From Tannerella sp. (GTDB taxonomy: Bacteria > Bacteroidota > Bacteroidia > Bacteroidales > Tannerellaceae): a DNA stretch of 38,978 bases. The first letter of the stretch is position 1, and each line of letters starts with the position of its first letter. The notes under the pieces are model-generated. The model saw only the letters and a program-made list of their open reading frames with translations, made no database searches and had not been told where the DNA came from. Positions 1 through 8,454 of this stretch are shown here, in pieces. The DNA is taken from assembly GCA_031276175.1 (NCBI GenBank), contig JAISNP010000022.1, forward strand, positions 1 through 38,978, read 5' to 3'. A program made the position numbers and the translations under genes.

Positions 1-653
1 TAGGCTTCCAGTTCGGCTGCCGTGAAGGCGCCTTCTTCGCACATCGCCAGTGCGCGGCGGATGTCGTCATTCTCTTTCAGGTCGTCGGAGACGTCAAGGC
101 AACTTCTCTCCGTTTCTTTCAGAAAGCGAAGCCACAGTACCGCCATCCGACGATCCGCCCATTTCTCGGGAACAAACTTGGGCAGTTCTACCAGCACAAA
201 TTCCAAGCCCTTGATGACTTCTTCCGTGTTTTTGTAGTTCACGATGCGGTAGTGATGATAAAACTCCGTCGTCTTGCGGTCGAAAATGTCGTTGAGGATG
301 GCCAGACCGTAAACAGGTTGCAGCAGGGAATAGTGTTCGTTTTCGTCCAACTGCCGCACATAGGCTTTGGAGGCATTAAAAACCATCCGGCTGGAAAAGG
401 CACTGTTCCACAGCATCTGCATCTCCACGATGAACTGACGTCCGAAGTTGTCTTTGCAGCGGACGTCTACGATGGAGTTTTTCTTTGCCGGATTTTCAGG
501 CACCTGTTCCGCCCGGAGGTATTCAAGGCTTTCTATCTGCTGATTTGCCTCCAGCGGCATCAGGGCATTGAGGAAACTTTTCAGCAGATCGGGATGATCG
601 CCGAATATTCTTTTGAAGGGCAGGTCGTTTTTAGGGTCAAGATAGCGTACCAT
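1..653 (-). CDS. Rpn family recombination-promoting nuclease / PD-(D/E)XK transposase-like protein (3' end outside window)
   Basis: The reverse strand is open from an ATG at 653 through the window edge, giving 217 complete codons and no stop, so the C-terminus is missing. The N-terminus ([19 protein letters not shown]) and the block around residues 63-79 (D63, then GRQFIVEMQ with E77 and Q79) are the PD-(D/E)XK nuclease signature of the Rpn/PDDEXK_2 family. Known members are DNA endonucleases linked to recA-independent recombination. It is a clear paralogue of the gene at 4620-5498, with catalytic residues at identical positions. It has its own promoter (TTG-N20-TATTTTTG, 694-724) and follows the GH43-GH95 gene across repeat array 1. 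The start at 653 is chosen because the homologous start is used in the paralogue. Family assignment is secure; cellular role is inference. Confidence 0.9.
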   Translation of the reverse strand, partial: MVRYLDPKNDLPFKRIFGDHPDLLKSFLNALMPLEANQQIESLEYLRAEQVPENPAKKNSIVDVRCKDNFGRQFIVEMQMLWNSAFSSRMVFNASKAYVRQLDENEHYSLLQPVYGLAILNDIFDRKTTEFYHHYRIVNYKNTEEVIKGLEFVLVELPKFVPEKWADRRMAVLWLRFLKETERSCLDVSDDLKENDDIRRALAMCEEGAFTAAELEA

Positions 654-693
654 AAATGTATTGTCTCTTAGAGTAATTATAATTAATGTCTTA

Positions 694-724
694 CAAAAAT
701 AGGCCTTTTCCGTGTTACCTCCAA
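694..724 (-). promoter_or_regulatory. Bacteroidota-type promoter of the partial Rpn gene
   Basis: On the minus strand a TTG (724-722) is followed after 20 bp by TATTTTTG (701-694), matching the -33 TTG / -7 TAnnTTTG consensus of Bacteroidota primary sigma factor. The predicted transcript start lies near 687, about 34 nt before the ATG at 653. Confidence 0.65.
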
Positions 725-911
725 AATTATTTCCTTTTTCGTTATAATGTCTTCACATTCCGTCATTTTTTCCCTGTTTTGCGGTAACTCACCTTTGCCG
801 TGATCGGGTATGCCGGACTGGTATAAACGATTTCGTTTTTTTTACATTTCCCGCCGGCAGATTTTCCGACATAATGCGCATTAACGACGAAACGGCGCCC
901 CTTATTGTCGT

Positions 912-1100
912 AAACGTGCGCACGAATGGCGCAAACGTGCGCAAGAATGGCGCAAACGTGCGCACGTTTGGCGTAAACGTGCGCAAGAATGGTGTAAACG
1001 TGCGCACGAATGACGTAAACGTGCGCACGTTTGGCGAAAACGTGCGCAAGAATGGCGTAAACGTGCGCACGTTTGGTGTAAACGTACGCACGTTTTGAGC
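912..1100. repeat. 21-bp palindromic tandem array 1 (9 units)
   Basis: Nine consecutive units of exactly 21 bp start at 912, 933, 954, 975, 996, 1017, 1038, 1059 and 1080. Every unit begins AAACGTGCGCA (AAACGTACGCA in the last). Units 3, 6 and 8 complete the palindrome AAACGTGCGCACGTTT. The others have an altered right half (CACGAAT or CAAGAAT), so full and half palindromes are mixed. A spacer of about 5 bp (GGCGT-like) separates palindromes. The array sits in the 628-bp gap between the 3' end of the GH43-GH95 gene and the Rpn promoter, which holds no recognisable gene. Because 21 is a multiple of 3, heptapeptide-repeat reading frames run through it on both strands; I read these as by-products. 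Confidence 0.95.
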
Positions 1101-1281
1101 AGAAAAAGACCGCTATTCAATAGTAATCGGATTAATTATCAATAATTTAATCGAAAACAAAATTATGACGTGAAGATACGGAACCCTCGAAAAGCCCGAT
1201 GCCGAGTTTCCGGCACAGGCAAACGCCGTCCACAGTCTTTTAGAAGTGAAAGAAAATAAAAATCGTGATTACCTGCTCACG

Positions 1282-4200
1282 TTATTTACTATTCACCGGC
1301 TTCAAGTTGCCGTCCACCGTAATTGATTCTCCTTTTGCGAGCTTGTAGACGGCGGTTTTGCCGCCCGCCCGCAGATGCAACTTGCCGCCGACGTCGGCGC
1401 GGATATGCGCCTGCGTCAACCGTCCGTTTTCCCACGCCAGATCGACCGTGAATCCCCCGCGCGCACGCAGTCCTTTCACCGATCCGGAAGCGAAGGCCGC
1501 CGGCAGCGCGGGAAGCAATTGCACGTCGAAACTGCCGTCGGCAGCAGGCAGGTGACTCTGTACGAGCATCTCGGCGATGGCCGCCGTAGCGCCGAAGTTG
1601 CCGTCAATCTGGAACGGCGGATGGTCGTCGAACAGGTTGGGGAGCGTCTTGCGGCTCAGGAGGACGGAAAGGAGCGTGAAGGCATGATCTCCGTCATGCA
1701 GGCGGTTCCACATGTTGATTTTCCAGGCCAGTCCCCATCCCGTACCGTCGTCGCCGCGTGCGACAAGCGTCTTGCGGGCAGCTTCGGCCAGTTCCGGCGT
1801 GCCGACGACGGTAATCTGGTTGCCGGGGTGCAGCCCGAAGAGATGCGAGGTGTGCCGGTGGTGCGGTTCGACTTCCCGGTAGTCTTCCGCCCATTCGAGG
1901 ATGCGCCCCGTTGCGGGGCTGATGCGGACAGGCGGGAGGCGTTTGAGCGTTCGCTCACATTCGGCGCGGAAGTCTTTGTCGACTTTCAGGATGTTGGACG
2001 CTGCAATACAATTGGTCAGCAGGTTGTGAATGATTTCGAGATCCATCGTAGCGCCGTAGGTGAAGACCGACTGCGAGCCGTCCGGGAGGTAGAAGGCGTT
2101 TTCGGGCGAGTAGGAAGGGTTGGTCACGAGTTTTCCGGCGTATGCCGTTCCCGCCGGCGCTTCCACGAGGAAATCCAGGATGAAACGGGCGGCGCCTTTC
2201 ATGACCGGCCATGCGCGACGCGCAAGGAAATCCCTGTCTCCCGTGAAGCAGTAATGTTCCCACGGATGTTGCGCCAGCCACGCCGCCCCCACCGGCCATA
2301 TGCCCTGCGGCCCGTCGGCAGGCGCGGTGAAGCCCCATGCGTCGGTCAGGTGATGTACAACCCATCCGCGAGCGCCGTAGACAGTTTGCGCGGTTTTCTC
2401 TCCCGGCGGGATCATCACGTCGGTCAGGTCGAAGAGAGGCGTATGCAGTTCCGAAAGATTCGTAATCTCCGCCGGCCAGTAATTCATCTGGAAATTGATG
2501 TTGGTATGATAATCCGCATTCCACGGGGCGTTCATCTGCCATGCCCAAAGCCCCTGCAGGTTGGCGGGCATCCCGCCGGGACGAGAGGAGCCGATCAGAA
2601 GGTATCGCCCGAACTGAAAGTAGGTTTCGACCAGTCCGGGGTCGGGCGTTCCGTTCTTCCGCGCCAGAGCGAGGCGTTCGTCGGTCGGAAGGCTTTCCGT
2701 TTCCGGCGCGACGCGCCCCAGTCGGAGTGCGACGCGGTCGAAATACTGCCGGTGGTCGGCAATGTGCGCCGCCTTTATCGCGTCGTACGACTTGGTAACA
2801 ACCGTGGCAATCGCGTCCTCGCATTTCCGCTTCGGGTCTCCCGAAAAATCTTCTACGCCGCGCGCCAGATTGTCCATTCCGGGATAGTCGGTCGCTCCGG
2901 CGATGTAGAGGATGAGTGCGTCGGCGTCTTTCACGGTAAGCCGGCGGTCGTCCGTTACGGCAACCACACCGTTCTCGGCTACGGCTTTCACCTGTGCGGC
3001 AAAGCTGACGCCTCGCGGTTTGCCGTCTTTATCTTTCGTAGCGATACGACCGCTCAGGCGGAGGGAGTTCGGGTCGGAAGGCACGGCTTCGGTATGCGCG
3101 TCCTGCTCGCGCCGCAGATTAAGCGAGAGATTGATTTTCCGCTTTTGGTCGGCAGTGATACGGACGACGATGACATGATCGACAGCCGAAGCGAAATACT
3201 CGCGGGTATAATTTACTCCGCCGGAGGAGTAGCGCGTTTGCGCAACGGCGGTAGAGAGGTCGAGGCTGCGGACATAGCCGGCGGCCTCGCTTTCGGGCGT
3301 ATCAAACCAGAGTTCGCCCAGCGACTGGTAGGACTTGACGTGTTTGGGGACGCCCATCATCGTCTGTTCGGCCAGTTTGACGGCTTCGTTGTTTTTGTTT
3401 TCAAACAGCAGTCGCTGTACTTCGGGCAGGGCTTTCAGTCCTTCGGGATTGTTGGGGTTGAGGGGATATCCGTCCCACAGGGTGTTGTCGTTCAGTTGCA
3501 GGCGTTCGTCCGCTACGCCTCCGAATACCATCGCGCCCAGATGTCCGTTGCCCAGAGGCAAGGCTTCTTCCCAGACTTTGGCGGAACGGCGATACCAGAG
3601 TACGTTCCGGCCTTCGGGCCTGGCGCCTCCGTTGTCGGTGAACCGTGCACGGTCTGTCCACGATGCAGATATTAGCGTGTTCCGCCGGCTTGCTTCAAGT
3701 CCCAGCGTGGGAATCACCTTTTGTATTGAGCCGTCGGGATTGAAATAGAGTTTGTCGAAGCAGACGGAGCGCAGGTTGCCGCGTCCCGAAATATCGCAGG
3801 TATGATAGAAGAGATACCACTGCCCTTTGTATTCGACGACGGATCCGTGGCTGGTGTCGGAACTGACGGCATCCAGCAGGACGCCGCGATACTTCCAGGG
3901 GCCTAACGGTCGGTCGGACGTAGCGTAGCGCAGGCGGTTACGGCCCCGCTGATTGTCGGCATACATGAGGTAATAGGCGCCGTCTTTCTTAAAGACCCAT
4001 GCCGCTTCGTGGAAGTCTTCCAGACCGGTCATGTCCTGCAGGGCGCCGTCGAGTTCAATCATATTGTCTTTCAACTTGCCGGCCTTACATTTCGAGCCGC
4101 CGCCGTAATAAAAATAGGCCTGCCCGTCGGTATCGACGAAGACGCACGGGTCTATCATGGCAAAGGAGTCGATGTCGGCAAAATAACCCTGCACCTCAAA

Positions 4201-4611
4201 TCCTGCGACGGGGCTTTTACTCGTCGCCACACCGATTTTCCACGTATTGTTCCAGTCCGTACCGCTCGGATGCGGGAAATAAAAATAGTATGTCCCGTTT
4301 TTGAAGGCGCAGTCGGGCGCCCACATGAAACCGCCTTCCTTTCGTCCCCAGGGCACCTGGCCGGAGTGCAGTATTTCGCCATGGTCCGTCCAGCGCGCCA
4401 TGTCGTCGGTAGAATACACGTGGTAGCGGTCCATCAGGTCGCAGCCTCTGGGCGGATCAACGTCGTGCGAGGGATAAACGTACAGCCGTCCGTCAGCCCA
4501 GACGTGGGCAGAAGGGTCGGCGGTATAGAGGTCTCTTACGAAAGGATTGTTTTGGGCAAACGCCCATTGAGCCATAAGGAGGAGGCTCAGGAATGTAATT
4601 GTCTTTTTCAT
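1282..4611 (-). CDS. Secreted GH43-GH95 fusion (beta-xylosidase/arabinofuranosidase-like plus alpha-L-fucosidase/galactosidase-like)
   Basis: This is a 1109-residue two-domain glycoside hydrolase. Residues 1-20 are a Sec signal peptide (QWAFAQ cleavage region). Residues about 21-305 form a five-bladed GH43 propeller with all three acidic residues visible: D32 in TADPSAHV, D154 in MIDPCVF, E202 in DFHEAAW. Residues about 337-1100 are a full GH95 domain (GH95 enzymes are usually about 780 residues), with N704 and N706 in HTNIN and D1003 in FQIDGNFG, the residues known to act in GH95 alpha-fucosidases. GH95 includes alpha-L-fucosidases and alpha-L-galactosidases; GH43 removes arabinose, xylose or galactose. 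Together they would trim branched plant or mucin-like glycans in the periplasm. The GH43 half is a close paralogue of the free-standing GH43 at 5561-6586. It starts 8 bp after the stop of an Rpn gene. Exact substrate is unknown. Confidence 0.93.
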   Translation of the reverse strand: MKKTITFLSLLLMAQWAFAQNNPFVRDLYTADPSAHVWADGRLYVYPSHDVDPPRGCDLMDRYHVYSTDDMARWTDHGEILHSGQVPWGRKEGGFMWAPDCAFKNGTYYFYFPHPSGTDWNNTWKIGVATSKSPVAGFEVQGYFADIDSFAMIDPCVFVDTDGQAYFYYGGGSKCKAGKLKDNMIELDGALQDMTGLEDFHEAAWVFKKDGAYYLMYADNQRGRNRLRYATSDRPLGPWKYRGVLLDAVSSDTSHGSVVEYKGQWYLFYHTCDISGRGNLRSVCFDKLYFNPDGSIQKVIPTLGLEASRRNTLISASWTDRARFTDNGGARPEGRNVLWYRRSAKVWEEALPLGNGHLGAMVFGGVADERLQLNDNTLWDGYPLNPNNPEGLKALPEVQRLLFENKNNEAVKLAEQTMMGVPKHVKSYQSLGELWFDTPESEAAGYVRSLDLSTAVAQTRYSSGGVNYTREYFASAVDHVIVVRITADQKRKINLSLNLRREQDAHTEAVPSDPNSLRLSGRIATKDKDGKPRGVSFAAQVKAVAENGVVAVTDDRRLTVKDADALILYIAGATDYPGMDNLARGVEDFSGDPKRKCEDAIATVVTKSYDAIKAAHIADHRQYFDRVALRLGRVAPETESLPTDERLALARKNGTPDPGLVETYFQFGRYLLIGSSRPGGMPANLQGLWAWQMNAPWNADYHTNINFQMNYWPAEITNLSELHTPLFDLTDVMIPPGEKTAQTVYGARGWVVHHLTDAWGFTAPADGPQGIWPVGAAWLAQHPWEHYCFTGDRDFLARRAWPVMKGAARFILDFLVEAPAGTAYAGKLVTNPSYSPENAFYLPDGSQSVFTYGATMDLEIIHNLLTNCIAASNILKVDKDFRAECERTLKRLPPVRISPATGRILEWAEDYREVEPHHRHTSHLFGLHPGNQITVVGTPELAEAARKTLVARGDDGTGWGLAWKINMWNRLHDGDHAFTLLSVLLSRKTLPNLFDDHPPFQIDGNFGATAAIAEMLVQSHLPAADGSFDVQLLPALPAAFASGSVKGLRARGGFTVDLAWENGRLTQAHIRADVGGKLHLRAGGKTAVYKLAKGESITVDGNLKPVNSK

Positions 4612-4619
4612 CTTGTTTG

Positions 4620-5498
4620 TTATTTTGTATTGTTGTTGTTCGTTGCAGCGGAGGAGGCAAGTATTCCCGCTATTTGCTCGCGGTTTAAGCCGGTAATGGC
4701 CTGTATCTGTTCCTCCGTCAGCCCGAGGCGCGCACTGTTTATGACTGTTTCCGTCAGGCTCTCCGCCCGGCCTTTCTTCTCTCCTTCTGCCAGGGCGTCG
4801 ACATAGTAGGTGCGGGTGGTGAGGATGATGTCCAGGTATTTGTCATACGTGTTCAGTTCGGCTTTGGTGTAGGAATTGCGTTCCAGATATTTTACGGCTT
4901 CTCCGGTTATTTTTTCTTGCAGCAACTCCGGCGGCACCTGCTCCGTGTCGCCCTTGATGCGTGTCAGGAATGTCAGCCACAGATCGTAGAGTTTCTTTTC
5001 GGCACGGTTGGTAGGACGGAATTTGGGCAGCTCGATGAAGATGAGTTCCAATCCTTCGATCTGCTTCTCCACATTTTCAATGTTGACTACCTTGTAGTCG
5101 TGATAGTAAACGGAGGGGTCGGGGTCGAAGGTGTCGTTGACGAAGTTCAGCGCGTAGACGGGCTGTATGAAGCGGTAATCGCCGCCCGCGTCCAATTGTC
5201 TGACGTAGGCTTTGGAGGCATTCAGCAATACGCGGCTTTTGAAGCTGCTTGTCCACTGTATTTGCATTTCGACGATAAACTGCCGTCCGAGGCAGTCGGT
5301 GCAGCAGACGTCCACGATGGAATCTTTCAGCACGGGGATTTCAGGTACCAGTTCGTTGGACTGGTATTTCAGGCTGACGATCTGCCGGTCTTTCTCCAGC
5401 GGCAGCATACTGTTGAGCAGGCTCATGCAAAGGTGTTCGTGTTCTCCGAAAATACGTTTGAACGTCAGGTCGTTCTTGGGGTCAAGATAATGCGGCAT
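4620..5498 (-). CDS. Rpn family recombination-promoting nuclease / PD-(D/E)XK transposase-like protein
   Basis: A complete 292-residue member of the Rpn/PDDEXK_2 family. The N-terminal [19 protein letters not shown] block and D63 ... GRQFIVEMQ (E77, Q79) are the nuclease core; the C-terminal 60 residues are a charged helix followed by a short helical repeat ([12 protein letters not shown]) common in this family, ending in a poly-Asn tail. The start at 5498 is preferred over the in-frame ATG 30 nt upstream because it aligns with the paralogue at 1-653 and is preceded by a promoter. The gene lies between two GH43-containing genes in the same direction, with its stop 8 bp from the next start. 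Known family members nick DNA and promote recombination; whether this one acts on nearby repeats is speculation. Confidence 0.9.
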   Translation of the reverse strand: MPHYLDPKNDLTFKRIFGEHEHLCMSLLNSMLPLEKDRQIVSLKYQSNELVPEIPVLKDSIVDVCCTDCLGRQFIVEMQIQWTSSFKSRVLLNASKAYVRQLDAGGDYRFIQPVYALNFVNDTFDPDPSVYYHDYKVVNIENVEKQIEGLELIFIELPKFRPTNRAEKKLYDLWLTFLTRIKGDTEQVPPELLQEKITGEAVKYLERNSYTKAELNTYDKYLDIILTTRTYYVDALAEGEKKGRAESLTETVINSARLGLTEEQIQAITGLNREQIAGILASSAATNNNNTK

Positions 5499-5525
5499 AA
5501 TTTCTTTGTGTTTTGTTTCACCGGA

Positions 5526-5556
5526 CAAAGATAACGCTTAGTTATTACATAAACCA
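5526..5556 (-). promoter_or_regulatory. Bacteroidota-type promoter of the complete Rpn gene
   Basis: On the minus strand TTG (5556-5554) is followed after about 20 bp by TATCTTTG (5533-5526), the TTG / TAnnTTTG pattern. It lies in the short gap just after the stop of the upstream GH43 gene, so the Rpn gene can be transcribed independently of the enzyme cluster. Confidence 0.6.
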
Positions 5557-5560
5557 ATTT

Positions 5561-6586
5561 TCATTTGATTCCGTTGCTTGTCGGGATGACCTTTTTAATC
5601 GTGCCGTCGGGATTGTAATACAGTTTGTCGACGCAGACGGAGCGCAGCCAGTCGTTCGGCTCGCCGTTTTTTCGCGAGAGCGCGCTGTTGTGGTAGAAGG
5701 CATACCACTGTCCTTTGTATTCCACGATGGAGCCGTGGTTGGTGTAGCTGTCCGTCGGATCCATATAAATACCCTTGTATTCCCACGGGCCGAGCGGACT
5801 TTTGCCGACGGCATATCTCATGCGGTTGTCGCCTTTCACGCCTTCGCGGTCGTTGTTTTCGTCGTGGTTGTCGGAATACGAGAGGTAGTACGTGCCGTTT
5901 CTTTTGTGTATCCATGTCGCTTCGTGGAAGTCTTCCAGGCCTTCCATTACTTTCATTTCGCCGTCGATTTCCGTCATGTTGTCTTTCAGTTTGCCGCCTT
6001 TGCATACGCCTCCTCCGCCGTGGTAGAAGTAGGCCTGTCCGTCGTCGTCGATAAATACGCAGGGGTCGATAAGCGGGTCGATGCCGTGAATGTAGCCGAT
6101 CACTTTGAAGTCGCTCGCCGGTTTTTTGCTTGTGGCTATGCCGATTTTCCACGTGCGGTTCCACGGGTCTTCGCTCGGATGCGGGAAATAGAAGTAATAC
6201 GTGCCGTTTTTATAGACGCAGTCGGGCGCCCACATGAATTTTGCGTCATTCCGCAGGGGTTTTCCCCACGGCACCTGATCGGCGCGGAGGATTTCGCCGT
6301 GATCGGTCCAGTTCACCATGTCGTCGGTGGAGAAGACGTGGTATTCGTCCATCAGGTCGCAGCCGCGCGGAGGGGCGATGTCATGAGAGGCATACACGTA
6401 CAGCCGTCCGTCGTCCCAGACATGGGCGGAAGGGTCGGCTGTGTACATGTGTTTGATAAAAGGATTACCTTGTGCCGCGACATGGATAGCGCAGCAGATA
6501 AGCAGGGCAATTGCCGCGAGCACGGGATACGGACGCCGTTCGGATCGACGGCATCTCGGTTTGATGGATAAGAATGTCTGTTTCAT
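5561..6586 (-). CDS. Secreted GH43 family glycosidase
   Basis: A 341-residue single-domain GH43 enzyme. The N-terminus is long and Arg-rich before a hydrophobic core (residues about 22-38), a Sec signal with an extended n-region; no better internal Met exists. The catalytic triad of GH43 is present: D51 (TADPSAHV), D174 (LIDPCVF) and E222 (DFHEATW). It is highly similar to residues 20-305 of the GH43-GH95 fusion, including GRLYVYASHD and PPRGCDLMD blocks, so the two arose by duplication. Likely an arabinofuranosidase, xylosidase or galactosidase acting on side chains; subfamily cannot be fixed by eye. The next gene downstream is an Rpn nuclease, the same neighbour order as for the fusion gene. 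Confidence 0.93.
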   Translation of the reverse strand: MKQTFLSIKPRCRRSERRPYPVLAAIALLICCAIHVAAQGNPFIKHMYTADPSAHVWDDGRLYVYASHDIAPPRGCDLMDEYHVFSTDDMVNWTDHGEILRADQVPWGKPLRNDAKFMWAPDCVYKNGTYYFYFPHPSEDPWNRTWKIGIATSKKPASDFKVIGYIHGIDPLIDPCVFIDDDGQAYFYHGGGGVCKGGKLKDNMTEIDGEMKVMEGLEDFHEATWIHKRNGTYYLSYSDNHDENNDREGVKGDNRMRYAVGKSPLGPWEYKGIYMDPTDSYTNHGSIVEYKGQWYAFYHNSALSRKNGEPNDWLRSVCVDKLYYNPDGTIKKVIPTSNGIK

Positions 6587-6677
6587 AATGCTTTTAATTT
6601 ATAGTTGAAATGTTATGCGGGTTTGGTTCTCCGCTCTCCGGACAGGCAGAAGCGGGTTAATTTTCGGTTTTAAGTCG

Positions 6678-6733
6678 CATACCAGCGGCAGAATCGTGTT
6701 TCCGTCTGTTTTTGCGGTTCTGCCGCAGGTATG
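6678..6733. repeat. 16-bp inverted repeat (long hairpin) between GH71/99-like and GH43 genes
   Basis: CATACCAGCGGCAGAA (6678-6693) pairs with TTCTGCCGCAGGTATG (6718-6733) with one mismatch in 16, around a 24-nt loop. In minus-strand RNA it would form a strong hairpin in the 203-bp gap between two co-directional genes. There is no clean U-tract directly after it in the minus direction, so a simple intrinsic terminator is less likely than an RNA-processing or stability element, or a small inverted-repeat insertion. The rest of the gap shows no gene. Confidence 0.8.
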
Positions 6734-6789
6734 AAGCAGGTTTACGATTTTTTTCCTTTTTCTGTGCATCGCACTTGCGTCGGAATGAA

Positions 6790-8049
6790 TCAATATTCTC
6801 TTTGAGGTGTTTTAAAATTCAAAGGTTTTCGTCTTTTCAGCATTTCGGATGCTTCTCCGGTTAGCCACAGATAATAGTCGGAGGGCATACCGTCCAGATC
6901 GGCAAACTTTGCCGTGTTGCTTACCGGCGGATTGTCGGTCACTTTGAAGATGGCGGTGCCTTCGTTCACTTCGTCGAACATGGCGACGTAGAGCATTTCG
7001 GCGCCGGCATTTATCGCTGTGGATATTTGTTGCCAGTAGAAGCGTCCTTTCTGTCGGGGGATGGAGCCGACGGGTTTGACGTCGTCCGGAAATTCAAAGC
7101 GGCTGAGATTATGCCAGCTGAATCCGGGCGTTACGCAGGGGACGTAGCCGACGCCGTTTTGCCGGCACCATTCCATGTCGGCGATAATCACATCGCGGTA
7201 GCGATCCATATCGTTGTGCAGCAGGGGCGAGAACCGCTGTACCATCCAGGGCATGACGAGGTCGGCGCTGCGGATAATGGTATGCAGGTAAGGGTCGTGC
7301 ACGCAGTCGGCATTCAGTTCGCGCCAGAAGGTCGGCACGCCGAGCATTACGCTGCATCCGCCGTATTCGGGGTCGTTATGAAGGAAGTCGATGAAACGTT
7401 CGATACCGATGTTGCGAATATCGTACGGGCGGTCGGGGAATCCTATGCCCCAGATTGTGACAAGCGGTTTCCCGTTGTAGAAAATATAGGTCTGGGCGCC
7501 TTCCTGATTCGTCACTTTCAGTGAGTCGACCAGATATTTCCAGTCGTCGATCAGAGCGGAGCAGTCTTCGTTTCGGGCTTTCAGTCCCGACAAGTCGTAC
7601 ATGATTCCCACGGCGCGCTGATATTTCGACGCCGCCTCGAAGGCATTTTTGATGACCGTAGCGGGGCGTGCGCCGGGCTTGGCGCTGTTGAAAAACCGCT
7701 GCATGAATACGCCGTCCAGCCCGTATTCTTTCATCCATCGGAAATGCAGGTCTGCGGTACTCTTATCGGTGGAGCTGAAGAAACGGGCGACGGAGCCGTC
7801 GGCATGTTTCAGTCCGGTGGGATACGTCTTTTCGTATTCGCTCACGTCAGGCCACATGTCGATGCGCACCTGCGTCTCGTCGGGATACATCACGCCGCCG
7901 GCCGGCGCCCTGAACCAGCCCTGATAGCCGGCCATAATCAATCCCCTGTAATCGGGATAAAGCGTGTTTTTGGAATGTCTGTTTTGCGACATTCCCGTCG
8001 TTGCGATACTGCTGCAAACGACAATAAGCATGAACAGTCTGATTTTCAT
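6790..8049 (-). CDS. Secreted GH71/GH99-like glycoside hydrolase
   Basis: A 419-residue protein starting at the ATG at 8049 (MKIRLFMLIVVCSSIATTG, a Sec signal). The frame stays open upstream through repeat array 2, but that extension is only heptapeptide repeat and is rejected as coding. The sequence fits the GH71/99-like TIM-barrel group often annotated in Bacteroides as xylosidase/arabinosidase: GLIMAGYQGWFRAP near the start, LDGVFMQRF, and a C-terminal YVAMFDEVNEGT at residues 354-365 where E360 or E363 is the probable acid. GH99 members are endo-alpha-mannosidases/mannanases; the activity of this related group is not settled. It lies between GH2 and GH43 genes in the same direction, separated from GH2 by array 2. 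Confidence 0.85.
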   Translation of the reverse strand: MKIRLFMLIVVCSSIATTGMSQNRHSKNTLYPDYRGLIMAGYQGWFRAPAGGVMYPDETQVRIDMWPDVSEYEKTYPTGLKHADGSVARFFSSTDKSTADLHFRWMKEYGLDGVFMQRFFNSAKPGARPATVIKNAFEAASKYQRAVGIMYDLSGLKARNEDCSALIDDWKYLVDSLKVTNQEGAQTYIFYNGKPLVTIWGIGFPDRPYDIRNIGIERFIDFLHNDPEYGGCSVMLGVPTFWRELNADCVHDPYLHTIIRSADLVMPWMVQRFSPLLHNDMDRYRDVIIADMEWCRQNGVGYVPCVTPGFSWHNLSRFEFPDDVKPVGSIPRQKGRFYWQQISTAINAGAEMLYVAMFDEVNEGTAIFKVTDNPPVSNTAKFADLDGMPSDYYLWLTGEASEMLKRRKPLNFKTPQREY

Positions 8050-8162
8050 ATTTGTTTGGTTTAAAAATTTAACGAATATCGTACTCCACGCCTGATAAGC
8101 AGGAAAGGATTTATTTTTCATAGCCTTACGCTTGCGGTGCGAAGATAAAACCCACTCCGGAT

Positions 8163-8414
8163 GCCTTAACTCGGCGCCTCTCGGAGTTAACTCCGAGCCG
8201 CGCAGAGTTAACTCCGAGCCTCTCAGAGTTAGCTCCGAGCCTCTCGGAGTTAACTCCGAGCCTCTCAGAGTTAGCTCCGAGCCTCTCAGAGTTAACTCCG
8301 AGCCTCTCAGAGTTAACTCCGAGCCACGCAGAGTTAACTCCGAGCCACGCAGAGTTAGCTCCGAGCCTCTCGGAGTTAGCTCCGAGCCTCCCGGAGTTAA
8401 CTCCGAACGGCAAA
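8163..8414. repeat. 21-bp palindromic tandem array 2 (12 units)
   Basis: Twelve 21-bp units start at 8163 and every 21 bp up to 8394; the first and last are degenerate. The core is GAGTTAACTC, extending to CGGAGTTAACTCCG where the preceding unit ends in CG; four units carry GAGTTAGCTC instead. The linker alternates between CTCTC, CGCGC and CACGC types. The array lies in the 405-bp gap between the 3' end of GH2 and the start of the GH71/99-like gene; the remaining gap sequence holds no gene. Heptapeptide-repeat frames run through it on both strands. Confidence 0.95.
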
Positions 8415-8425
8415 AACTTGGTTGA

Positions 8426-8447
8426 GGTATCATATCCGATACACATT
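8426..8447. repeat. Array-flanking sequence shared with array 3
   Basis: Starting at 8426 the sequence GGTATCATATCCGATA continues as C-ACAT and matches the first 21 bases of the terminal inverted repeat of array 3 (17776-17796) in 20 positions. The match extends outward on the array side by GGTTGA, shared with the reverse complement of the left end of array 3. Only the right side of array 2 carries it; I found no convincing partner on its left side. It lies just beyond the last degenerate repeat unit and 8 bp before the 3' end of the GH2 gene, where no plus-strand gene begins, so it is not simply a promoter. Confidence 0.75.
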
Positions 8448-8454
8448 TAAAATT

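Noticed and set aside
912-1100. CRISPR array
   Set aside because: There are no unique spacers; linkers are about 5-11 bp and repetitive, the period is 21 bp, and no cas genes are near.
789-1120. Open frames on both strands encoding heptapeptide repeats (RTFTPN, NVRTNG types)
   Set aside because: They are the direct result of a 21-bp repeat, which never shifts frame; several overlapping frames are equally open, and no start signals fit.
1375-3675. A 766-codon plus-strand frame opposite the GH43-GH95 gene
   Set aside because: It is the antisense shadow of a GC-rich coding sequence with recognisable domains on the minus strand.
8050-8160. A left-hand copy of the shared array border beside array 2
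   Set aside because: Only a short ATATCG-like match is present, which is within chance.
8050-8433. Upstream extension of the GH71/99-like gene through array 2
   Set aside because: The extension is heptapeptide repeat only; a proper signal peptide begins at the ATG at 8049.
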